64,000 nucleotides of DNA from assembly GCA_017450065.1 (NCBI GenBank), contig JAFSYI010000022.1, positions 1 through 64,000 on the forward strand. Direction: 5' to 3'. The notes beneath the pieces were generated by a model. The model was not told the origin of the DNA, did no database searches, and saw only the letters and a program-made list of their open reading frames with translations. Made by a program: the position numbers and the translations under genes. This DNA is from Lachnospiraceae bacterium. GTDB lineage: Bacteria; Bacillota; Clostridia; Lachnospirales; Lachnospiraceae. This document shows, in pieces, positions 53,985 through 61,648 of this stretch (the first letter of the stretch is position 1; each line of letters begins with the position of its first letter).

Positions 53985-55178
53985 CTACTTTTTCTTTGAT
54001 CCGGGCCATCTTACTATAAATGGCAGAAACCTGTTAACAAACATAACTATGGGAATTTCCGCGATCAGCACAAGCAGAAGTATTATTATATCGTCTCCAT
54101 ACCTGCCGATGCCGGGAACATATTTTTTGTATAACTCATATATCGTTCCAAGTACGGGCAGCGGATTATGCGTCGCCATCATCGTAAGAGAGTTCTTGCC
54201 GAAATACTCAAGAGGGCGGCTCTTTATATTAAGTACCTCTCCCAGGTACAATATTGCGAAGGAAGTCAGTATTCCGGTCAGATACTGGAGCGGAAGGCTT
54301 ACTATCCTTACAAACGAATAATCCACGAAATGATTCGGCTGTGCGATCGGGAAGTCAATAATAAGCCAGATTATGCATGCAGTGATCATTGCCTTATGAT
54401 TTATCTTAAGGATCCTGTCTTTATATTCAAAATAGAAATAACCTGCGTAAATAAATACTGCCGACATGAGTATTCTTGTGAACTTGACGAAGGTGAACCA
54501 TCCGTCGGCATATTCCTCTATGATTCCGTAATGGAGCACGCAGTAGCATATAAGGCTCAGTACCGTCACGGCTGCAAATCCTGCCCATTCCTTCCTTACT
54601 CCTCTTCTGTACGCAGCACTGCCGGGCCCGGGCTCAGTCTTATCTGCATCTTTTATTTCAGCTCCGTCTTTTGTACCGGCTCCGTCTTTTATACCGGTTT
54701 CATCTTTCTTCCCTGCTTCATCCATTCCCGGGCAGTTCCCCCGTCCGAAATATCTCAGAAGCAGCACACATATGACTTCCGCAAAGAACAGCGTGGGCAT
54801 GAACCATAAGGCATCATAGCCCGAGAGAGTCAGTGTACTCTTGACGATCTCAGCTATATTCGAAAAGCTGCCTTCCTTAAATACCACTCTCATAAATGTA
54901 TAATAAAGGATTATCAGGGCACTGAAAGAAAAATAAGGATACAGTACACCCTTCAGACGTTTTACGATTATCCGGGCAAAGCTCTCGTTTCTCCATCTGT
55001 CAAGATAATGAAGAAGGGCACCGGATACAAAGAAAAAAATAGCCATACAGAACGATCCGATCCATGAGCACATCGGATTGTCTCCTGTATCCACGTGTGC
55101 AAGTATGACTACAATGATTCCGATACCTCTTGCAATATCAAGATAATTCAGCTGCTTTTTTTTCCTGTTTTCCTGCAT
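53985..55178 (-). CDS. Acyl_transf_3 membrane acyltransferase with a repeat-bearing loop
   Basis: A 397-residue protein with about ten spans: QLNYLDIARGIGIIVVILAHVDTG with the conserved His, then FCMAIFFFVSGALL. The loop at about residues 150-190 has a degenerate six-residue repeat (GIKDGA, GTKDGA, EIKDAD), encoded by an 18-bp tandem repeat. The ATG directly follows the dgt stop (TAAATG), with GGAG just upstream, which suggests translational coupling. Confidence 0.88.
   Translation of the reverse strand: MQENRKKKQLNYLDIARGIGIIVVILAHVDTGDNPMCSWIGSFCMAIFFFVSGALLHYLDRWRNESFARIIVKRLKGVLYPYFSFSALIILYYTFMRVVFKEGSFSNIAEIVKSTLTLSGYDALWFMPTLFFAEVICVLLLRYFGRGNCPGMDEAGKKDETGIKDGAGTKDGAEIKDADKTEPGPGSAAYRRGVRKEWAGFAAVTVLSLICYCVLHYGIIEEYADGWFTFVKFTRILMSAVFIYAGYFYFEYKDRILKINHKAMITACIIWLIIDFPIAQPNHFVDYSFVRIVSLPLQYLTGILTSFAILYLGEVLNIKSRPLEYFGKNSLTMMATHNPLPVLGTIYELYKKYVPGIGRYGDDIIILLLVLIAEIPIVMFVNRFLPFIVRWPGSKKK
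54643..54714. repeat. 18-bp in-frame tandem repeat
   Basis: Four units of 18 bp; 54661-54678 and 54679-54696 are almost identical (GCTCCGTCTTTT-GTACCG), the outer two degenerate. It codes for the charged loop of the acyltransferase. Confidence 0.7.
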
Positions 55179-56609
55179 TTATATCACTCCGTTAAGTTCC
55201 TGATACATCCTCTTGGCATAGCTGTCCGTCATCCCGCAGATATAATCCGTCACCATCAGGAGCCTTAAGTACAGCTTTTCCTCTTCACTCTTACCTTCTG
55301 AATATTTATGATATATCCTGAGATAGTTTTCGGACATAAGCATTGTTAACTTATCCCTGAGCGCGGTCCTGTTCTCTTTCCAGTATGGTGTATCATAATA
55401 CAGGAACGCATCCGTGTACCGCTCCAAAAGAAAGTCAAATATTGCCGAAGCAGCCACCTCAAGCTTAAGAATAGGCTTGCTTATAAAAACATATCTGTAT
55501 GCGGCATCGGACAGTGCTTTTACGATATATTCACCGTTTGACGCACCTATAAGATCTTTCTTAAACCTGCCGGACATTATCTCGTCATAATCATTTATAA
55601 ATGTATCGGTTGCGCAGTTTATTAGCACTCCCTGTACTCTTACTATCCAGTTCTGTACGGCATACAGATCGGGATTATCATATCCGTTTTCAAGTGCCCT
55701 GTTATAATAACGGTCAAGTCTGCCGGCTGTTTCCGTAAACGTCTCCGCTTTGGGACCTTGGGGTATTTTTTTACTCCACTTATCCAGCTCATCACGCAGT
55801 ATTCTGTAATTCAGGTTCCCTTTTTTAACGGCATCCTCTATATCCGCAGTGTTATAGGCTATATCATCGGCCGCTTCCAGAAGGAATGCAAGCGGATGCC
55901 TGCTGCCGTTAAGGCCGCATGATGACTGTATATCGTCAAAGCTGTCCTTATCGGCATAGAAATACCCCATCTTCTTAAGCTTTATATCCCCGCATTCCTT
56001 ATTGCTTTCCAATGATGAACAGGGATACTTGATTATCGTCGCAAGCAGGGCTTTCGTAAGATTCATTCCATGCTCATCGACCAGAAAATGCAGCCTGGTA
56101 ACCACTCTCAAAGCCTGTGTGTTACCCTCAAACCTGAAGAAGTCCTTCTGCATCTGCTCCGTAAGGATGTCTGTGAGCTTACGGCCGTTATATTCAAGAA
56201 GTCCGAGGTTTTTCTTGAACCAGTCCTGTATCGCGCTTTCCCCGAAGTGACCAAACGCGGGATTACCTATATCATGTATCAGGCCCGCACACTGCAGTAC
56301 ATCACAGATGCCGGACCTTACCGATTCATCGAAGTCATCTGCGAGCTTCTCATTTATGATTCTGGCTCCCACGCTCTGTCCAAGGGACTTGGCGAAGGAA
56401 GACACCTCCAATGAATGCGTTAGTCTCGTACGTATGAAATCACTCTTATCCAGTGGAAATACCTGGGTCTTGTCCTGAAGACGCCTGAAGGACGGGCTTG
56501 ATATTATCCTGTGATAATCCTTCTCGAACTCGCTGCGAAGATCACCGGATGTACCGGGTTTGGTATATTGTCTTAATCGTTCCGAGCACATTAACTGCGT
56601 CCAGTTCAT
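55179..56609 (-). CDS. dgt: dGTP triphosphohydrolase-like HD protein
   Basis: A 476-residue HD-domain protein: FRRLQDKTQVFPLDKSDFIRTRLTHSLEV, and CAGLIHDIGNPAFGHFGE with the metal-binding H112-D113, preceded by His65; further on, FLLEAADDIAYNTADIED. These match dGTPase-type triphosphohydrolases, which cleave dGTP to deoxyguanosine and triphosphate. GGGAG is 9 bases before the ATG. It is followed without gap by an acyltransferase and a DUF2142 gene, an odd operon for a nucleotide enzyme. Confidence 0.92.
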   Translation of the reverse strand: MNWTQLMCSERLRQYTKPGTSGDLRSEFEKDYHRIISSPSFRRLQDKTQVFPLDKSDFIRTRLTHSLEVSSFAKSLGQSVGARIINEKLADDFDESVRSGICDVLQCAGLIHDIGNPAFGHFGESAIQDWFKKNLGLLEYNGRKLTDILTEQMQKDFFRFEGNTQALRVVTRLHFLVDEHGMNLTKALLATIIKYPCSSLESNKECGDIKLKKMGYFYADKDSFDDIQSSCGLNGSRHPLAFLLEAADDIAYNTADIEDAVKKGNLNYRILRDELDKWSKKIPQGPKAETFTETAGRLDRYYNRALENGYDNPDLYAVQNWIVRVQGVLINCATDTFINDYDEIMSGRFKKDLIGASNGEYIVKALSDAAYRYVFISKPILKLEVAASAIFDFLLERYTDAFLYYDTPYWKENRTALRDKLTMLMSENYLRIYHKYSEGKSEEEKLYLRLLMVTDYICGMTDSYAKRMYQELNGVI

Positions 56610-56691
56610 AATCCATACTCCCTGATGCCCAATTCTGATTCATTATCAGCTTTACACTATCTCTTATATACATGATGATCCGCATAAGCCA

Positions 56692-56708
56692 CTGTTCCGG
56701 ACAGTTAC
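56692..56708 (-). repeat. GTAAC-type palindromic element
   Basis: Minus-strand GTAACTGTCCGGAACAG, about 85 bases upstream of dgt and just beyond the terminator at 56732-56755. Confidence 0.5.
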
Positions 56709-56731
56709 CTGCAGAATCCGTTTTCAGAAAA

Positions 56732-56755
56732 GAAATCCGCCGCAAGGCGGATTTC
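56732..56755 (-). terminator. Intrinsic terminator of the GT2 gene at 56782
   Basis: GAAATCCGCC (56732-56741), loop GCAA, GGCGGATTTC (56746-56755): a perfect 10-bp stem. On the minus strand it is followed by TTTTCTG. Confidence 0.85.
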
Positions 56756-56781
56756 GAAATTATCATATCCGGCATACATTC

Positions 56782-57519
56782 CTAACCCTTATATCCCGGA
56801 TCAAAAAGATTATATTTGAGAATGCAGTAGATGGCCCTGAAGCCGTCCCTGACACCTATCTTTTTACCCTCATCATAGCTCCTTGGATAATATGAGATAG
56901 GCACCTCATATACCTTGCACCGTTTCTTTGCGATCTTTGCGGTTATTTCAGGCTCGAAACCGAAACGGTTCTCAACAATGGGGATACTCTGGATCACCTC
57001 ACGCCTGAACATCTTATAGCATGTTTCCATATCGGTAAGTGCAAGGTCCGAAAACAGATTGGACATGAACGTAAGAAATTTATTACCTGCGCTGTGATAA
57101 AATCTCTTGATCATATATTTTTCGCTTCTGGCGTAGCGGCTTCCGTATACAACATCCGCATCACCCCTGCCCGAAACAAAGGGTTCGATCAGCACGTTAT
57201 AATCCTTGGGATCATATTCGCTGTCTGCATCCTGAACCACCACCAGATCTCCGGTAGCAGCCTGGAATCCATGCCTGAGAGCAGCTCCCTTTCCCATATT
57301 TTTCTTATGGTACAGAACCTTGTCCACCTTCTTCCCGACCTCTGTCTGCAGCATTTCACGGGTTCCGTCCGTGGAAAAGTCATCAACTATTATAATCTCA
57401 AGGTTCTTAATTCCGCTGTTCTTAACTTCGGCGATGATCTTCTCAATAGTATTCTTCTCGTTATAACATGGGATTATCACTGACAGAGTCAGACTGTCCT
57501 TATCCATTTTTGTGCCCAA
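56782..57519 (-). CDS. GT2 polyprenyl-phosphate sugar synthase (DPM1-like)
   Basis: A 245-residue GT2 enzyme: LSVIIPCYNEKNTIEKII, LEIIIVDDFSTDGT, GKGAALRHGFQAATGDLVVVQDADSEYDP, DMETCYKMFRREV and RFGFEPEITAKIAK are the pattern of dolichyl/undecaprenyl-phosphate hexose synthases. It would supply a lipid-linked sugar for extracytoplasmic glycosylation. The start may be the TTG at 57519, which has AGGAG 9 bases before it, or the ATG at 57507. It follows the GMP-repeat membrane gene by 51 bases and is ended by the hairpin at 56732-56755. Confidence 0.92.
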   Translation of the reverse strand: MGTKMDKDSLTLSVIIPCYNEKNTIEKIIAEVKNSGIKNLEIIIVDDFSTDGTREMLQTEVGKKVDKVLYHKKNMGKGAALRHGFQAATGDLVVVQDADSEYDPKDYNVLIEPFVSGRGDADVVYGSRYARSEKYMIKRFYHSAGNKFLTFMSNLFSDLALTDMETCYKMFRREVIQSIPIVENRFGFEPEITAKIAKKRCKVYEVPISYYPRSYDEGKKIGVRDGFRAIYCILKYNLFDPGYKG

Positions 57520-57570
57520 ATCCCTGTGCTCCTTTCATATGCAGTAAGCAATTCCTTCCGTTCGTTTAGG

Positions 57571-58890
57571 TTACGGCTTGATATTTATTGCTATTGTCGA
57601 TTCGTTAACATTGGCCTCTATATCTCTTGTTACCACCTCAGACCATTCGGGATTGTTTATTGTCAGAGTATACATACAGGGAAGCAGCGGTGCGATATTC
57701 GCACTCTGTCCCGCATTTACCACCTGATCGGAAAATCCCGGCAGGGATATGGTAGTATTATCGTATCCCATGTTCACGACAAATTTGATATACGGAAACT
57801 TAACTATAAAAGCGCTTCCGTTCTGTGCAGAGTACTTGTCATTGGCAAGCTCCGTCAGCAGCGCTGTTCTTTTGTCCGAATTGGTAGACATATATGTAAC
57901 GAAATGATCTACCACCGATTGGGGATATCCTTTGATATTTCCGTCCTCATCCTCATAAGCCAGCTTGGTCCCGACAAAAGCCGTATCTCCGGAAGCTATC
58001 GCCGTTTCAAGCTGTGAAAGAAGTTCCTTATAGGATTCGGCCTGCTTATATCCGTCCGTACCCGATCCGCTGTCCACCACAAGTGCGGCACCTGATGTCG
58101 TACCGTCAGAGCTGTCTGCGGATGCCCCGTTTCCGGATGATGCATCTGTTCCGGCATTCTGTCCTCCCATACCGGGGGCCGTTTCCTCTCCTATGGCCGT
58201 AGGAGCAGCCGGAATCTCCGTACCGTCCTCATCATACATGGGAGCGGCCGGTTTATCACTCAGTCCTCCGGTGATCGCCTTTTCATAAATATCCTTAAAC
58301 AGACCGTTATAGGTCAGCATATCGGTCGGTATGTTATATGTCTTACCCGATGCCTTATGTGTGGTTCCGTACGCTATCAGAGCGATCATAAGGCAGATAC
58401 ACAATATTGCTGCGTATACTATTCCCGATACGTTTGCAAGACCGTCGATAAATCCCTGCGGTACGGCACCGCCGATTCCTGCACCGGACCTTCCGGGTCT
58501 TGACCGTTTCATGTCGTCATCACCGTCGAACAGCCTGTTTCCTCTGCCCTTCTGCGGTCCGTCACCGGACTCCGGAGGAAGCGGATTCCTGCTTCTCATG
58601 CGGGGCTGCGCATCCATTGGTTTGCCCGTTCCTTCGGAAGTACCCCTGTACGGCATACCCTGTCCCCGGGACATTTCCCGGTTCCTCGGCATTCCCTGTC
58701 CCTGCGGTGCATTCTGCCCCTGCGGCATTCCCTGATTCATCGGCATTCCCTGATTCATCGGCATGCCCTGTCTCGGTGGCATTCCCTGTCCCTGCGGCAT
58801 TCCCTGGTTCATTGGCATTCCCCGGTTTATTCCTTCGTTCCCACTGTTATAATCCATAGCCTGCATCTCCCCCATGCCCCTCTGTACCAT
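57571..58890 (-). CDS. Single-span membrane protein with GMP-repeat N-terminus
   Basis: A 439-residue protein of unknown function. Residues 22-80 are a low-complexity Gly-Met-Pro-Gln region with GMPMNQ and GMPQGQ units; 80-150 are polar and partly basic; one span lies at about 157-174. The rest (175-439) is extracytoplasmic, with a Ser/Thr/Gly-rich stretch at about 235-290 and a folded-looking part with alternating beta pattern at its end (YTLTINNPEWSEVVTR). The build recalls TcaA/YvbJ-type proteins, but this is a weak likeness. AGGA precedes the ATG by 8 bases; internal ATG codons are possible starts. Confidence 0.7.
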   Translation of the reverse strand: MVQRGMGEMQAMDYNSGNEGINRGMPMNQGMPQGQGMPPRQGMPMNQGMPMNQGMPQGQNAPQGQGMPRNREMSRGQGMPYRGTSEGTGKPMDAQPRMRSRNPLPPESGDGPQKGRGNRLFDGDDDMKRSRPGRSGAGIGGAVPQGFIDGLANVSGIVYAAILCICLMIALIAYGTTHKASGKTYNIPTDMLTYNGLFKDIYEKAITGGLSDKPAAPMYDEDGTEIPAAPTAIGEETAPGMGGQNAGTDASSGNGASADSSDGTTSGAALVVDSGSGTDGYKQAESYKELLSQLETAIASGDTAFVGTKLAYEDEDGNIKGYPQSVVDHFVTYMSTNSDKRTALLTELANDKYSAQNGSAFIVKFPYIKFVVNMGYDNTTISLPGFSDQVVNAGQSANIAPLLPCMYTLTINNPEWSEVVTRDIEANVNESTIAINIKP

Positions 58891-59057
58891 ACTGTCTGTT
58901 CCTTAAGCCGGACGATCTCCCGATCTCCCGGCATGCGCATAATGCATAATATAGTACGTATAGCTGTTATGAATGAATACAAACATTCCACAATATAATA
59001 ACACAAACTCTCACAAAATAACATATTTTTATGAATTTTCTTATGTCATATACACGT

Positions 59058-61001
59058 CTATTTGTCTATTTTAAGTCTGAATCCGTCCCGTATGCTGTTC
59101 CCCCTTCGTTCTATACCGTCAAGATTCCCTTCGTAAAGTATAGCCGGGAAAGCATGATACCATATCTGCTCCCCTTCAATAACCGGATAATATATATGTA
59201 TACCCTGCCATTCTTTCGATCCCGCATCGGCCTCGGGGTAATCCTTCTGTCTGACCGGGAATGCACCTGTTCCCGTTTCATTAAGATAATGTCTGTCATC
59301 ACTTGCAAACATATACAAGCCCTTCAGCATGTTGAAACAGATAATGAACGTTACCGCCGCTGCAGGCAGGATTCTCCGTACCAAAGCCGCGGATATTCTG
59401 CGGGCGTCATACCGGCCGTCATCCCTTGTCAGTCCGGCAGGCTCAGACCTTCGGATCATAAGCGGCAGAACATTCACCGACACATCACCGGCCGCGAACA
59501 GAGGGATCAGCAGTATATAACCGTATCCGAATCTGTTGGATGGTGCCGAGATCATAAAAAAGGCATAGCTGATAAGCAGGATAATGCCAAAATAAACATA
59601 ATGTGCATGTTCTTTTACTCCGGGAGCTGTCGCAATAAGCCTGCCCTTCCTTCCGTTTATCCACAGATATGTACCATAAATCAGACTTATCATTATCCGT
59701 ACCGCCAGCACTGCCGCTCCCGCAAAAGCAGAGACCGACGCATACCGGTTGGCTGCTCCCTGTTCGCTCCACCACACGGGAAACCATTCCCGGAAGCTTT
59801 GGTCAATAAGAGCCACATCCTTGGTATATCTTGCCCATACGACTATCTCGTCCGCTTCATATTTCACGCCCTCTGCCGGTATCTTCCAGTCCACATTGAA
59901 AAGATCGACCGCCGGAAACGGATAAACCAGCCAGCCGGTTATCAGGATGTTACGGATAAAATACGGCAGAATAAGCAGAATCCCGGCAAGAATATATTTA
60001 ACCGCTTCGACAGTTCTCTTTTCGCGGACCAGCAGATAAGCAGGTCTTATAACAAGCAGTGCCAGCACTCCGACGCTCAGCTTTACGGATACAAGAAATA
60101 CCGCCAATACACACAGCAGGGAATATCCTGTCAGGCTGTCTGTACGTTTATTCACCCGCATACCGTTATCCCCCGCAGAGGATGCGCTGTCTTCCTCAAT
60201 AAGCTCGAGCCATCTTATGCACAGCCAGATGATGAGCCAGATAACACCGTGATCCGTGGAAGGAGAGATCGTCTCGATCGCGGTAACGGTAAAATATGCG
60301 AAAGGGACCGCATACACAAAGTCACTGACTCTGAGCACCGGCTCCTTCCGGTATACGGCACCGTATAAGTGCCTGTACCATCCCGCCAGAGAATACAGCA
60401 TCGTAAATACAGCAAGAAATCCGGACAGAACATGCATCGACTGTCCCAGAAAGTGCATGCTGTACAATGCGCACAGGCAGAAATATGAACTGTTAAACCC
60501 AAGTCTTGTCTGCATATACGCAAGGCCTTTCACGACTCCGAAGCTCTCTATCCAGTGAATGCTCTGGGCATGATAAGTCCCTGTGTCATAGGCAAACCGT
60601 CCTGCGGCAGTATAATATAAACAGACAAAGATAACAGCAGCAGCCGCAATACACATAAATACCTTAAGGAGCTTAGGCTCCGAAGCTCCGGCTGTTCCGG
60701 TACCATGCTCCTTCCTACTGCCTGTCAGCTTACATATTAATTCCTTATATTTCTTACGTTCCCGGACTATAATGCAGGCACACGCCACGAGCATAACGAT
60801 ATTTGCGGCAAGGCCCACACCCGTGAACAGACTGAAATACCCGGCATAAGCCGTAAGCACACAGAGGCCGCATACAATGCAGCCCCCGGGATCAGTCATT
60901 TCAGTATCGTTATAATTGCGGGAAATCCTTCGAAGCGCAAAAGAACCTGTTATAAAGCATGTGAGCGCTATATAGATCCAGCCGAGTAATGTTAACAGCA
61001 T
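59058..61001 (-). CDS. LIC_10190-like polytopic membrane protein
   Basis: A 647-residue protein with about fifteen hydrophobic segments. A central motif, FAYDTGTYHAQSIHWIES, followed by RLGFNSSYFCLCALYSMHF, resembles the LIC_10190 family of membrane proteins in glycan loci, itself GT-C-like. The function is not known. AGAGGA lies before the ATG, which follows the stop of the preceding gene directly (TAAATG). A long antisense open frame (59031-60368) is a shadow of this gene. Confidence 0.75.
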   Translation of the reverse strand: MLLTLLGWIYIALTCFITGSFALRRISRNYNDTEMTDPGGCIVCGLCVLTAYAGYFSLFTGVGLAANIVMLVACACIIVRERKKYKELICKLTGSRKEHGTGTAGASEPKLLKVFMCIAAAAVIFVCLYYTAAGRFAYDTGTYHAQSIHWIESFGVVKGLAYMQTRLGFNSSYFCLCALYSMHFLGQSMHVLSGFLAVFTMLYSLAGWYRHLYGAVYRKEPVLRVSDFVYAVPFAYFTVTAIETISPSTDHGVIWLIIWLCIRWLELIEEDSASSAGDNGMRVNKRTDSLTGYSLLCVLAVFLVSVKLSVGVLALLVIRPAYLLVREKRTVEAVKYILAGILLILPYFIRNILITGWLVYPFPAVDLFNVDWKIPAEGVKYEADEIVVWARYTKDVALIDQSFREWFPVWWSEQGAANRYASVSAFAGAAVLAVRIMISLIYGTYLWINGRKGRLIATAPGVKEHAHYVYFGIILLISYAFFMISAPSNRFGYGYILLIPLFAAGDVSVNVLPLMIRRSEPAGLTRDDGRYDARRISAALVRRILPAAAVTFIICFNMLKGLYMFASDDRHYLNETGTGAFPVRQKDYPEADAGSKEWQGIHIYYPVIEGEQIWYHAFPAILYEGNLDGIERRGNSIRDGFRLKIDK

Positions 61002-61583
61002 TTATTTCCTCTCATAAAGGTAATCGTTTTTCGCATCTATTGCCTCCTGTCTCTTTCCGTACAGACGGTTGGCAAGAAGAAGTACGGGAAGAACTATGCA
61101 CAGTTCTATTGCCAGGGTTAATGCGCAGTTCATAACTCCGTCGTTCAAAGTGATTCTAAGATCTGTCTTTTGGAAATAGAAGCTGCACAGCGGCTGTACG
61201 CAGACCCATACGATCACGGCAAGAAAAGCTTCCACGACCGCATAATCGGCAAGGCTCATCCCCTTGAACCTGCCCCCACGTATCTTAAACCTTGAGGCAA
61301 AATGTCCCGTGCCCAGACCGAAGAATACCAAAAAAAGCAGCCAGGGAAGAGTCCCGTCTCTCGGATTGGAAACATAGACTGCAATATATGATGCAAGCGG
61401 TATGAGTATTCCGGCAGCAGATCCGTAGATAGCCGCCAATACCGTGATAATGGCAACGCATATCTGAATCTCGACATAACCGGGTACAGTCGTTTCCATA
61501 GCCAGATACATATATATCATTATCATAAATACCGTACCCGCGATTATGGCTACGGTTTTTTCGATGTCAAGCCTGTTTTCCAT
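61002..61583 (-). CDS. Small polytopic membrane protein, ECF-S-like
   Basis: A 193-residue protein with five or six spans. VEIQICVAIITVLAAIYGSAAGILIPLASYIAVY and PWLLFLVFFGLGTGHFASRF have the pattern of substrate-binding (S) components of ECF transporters, which bind vitamins or similar small molecules and use shared EcfA and EcfT subunits. The substrate cannot be told. The ATG at 61583 has AGGTGG 9 bases before it; the in-frame start at 61685 would overlap addA. It lies between addA and a glycan membrane protein. Confidence 0.65.
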   Translation of the reverse strand: MENRLDIEKTVAIIAGTVFMIMIYMYLAMETTVPGYVEIQICVAIITVLAAIYGSAAGILIPLASYIAVYVSNPRDGTLPWLLFLVFFGLGTGHFASRFKIRGGRFKGMSLADYAVVEAFLAVIVWVCVQPLCSFYFQKTDLRITLNDGVMNCALTLAIELCIVLPVLLLANRLYGKRQEAIDAKNDYLYERK

Positions 61584-61625
61584 GACTGTATCCCACCTTT
61601 CCTCCGGCTGATGCCTGTTTGGGTT

Positions 61626-61646
61626 GTAACCGTTCGTAACAGTTAT
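61626..61646 (-). repeat. GTAAC-type palindromic element, degenerate
   Basis: Plus-strand GTAACCGTTCGTAACAGTTAT, an imperfect palindrome two bases after the addA stop (minus strand). Confidence 0.35.
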
Positions 61647-61648
61647 TC

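Noticed and set aside
59031-60368. 445-codon open frame on the plus strand
   Set aside because: It is fully antisense to the LIC_10190-like membrane protein, has a low-complexity basic and Cys/Tyr-rich composition, and has no ribosome site. It follows from codon bias of the real gene.
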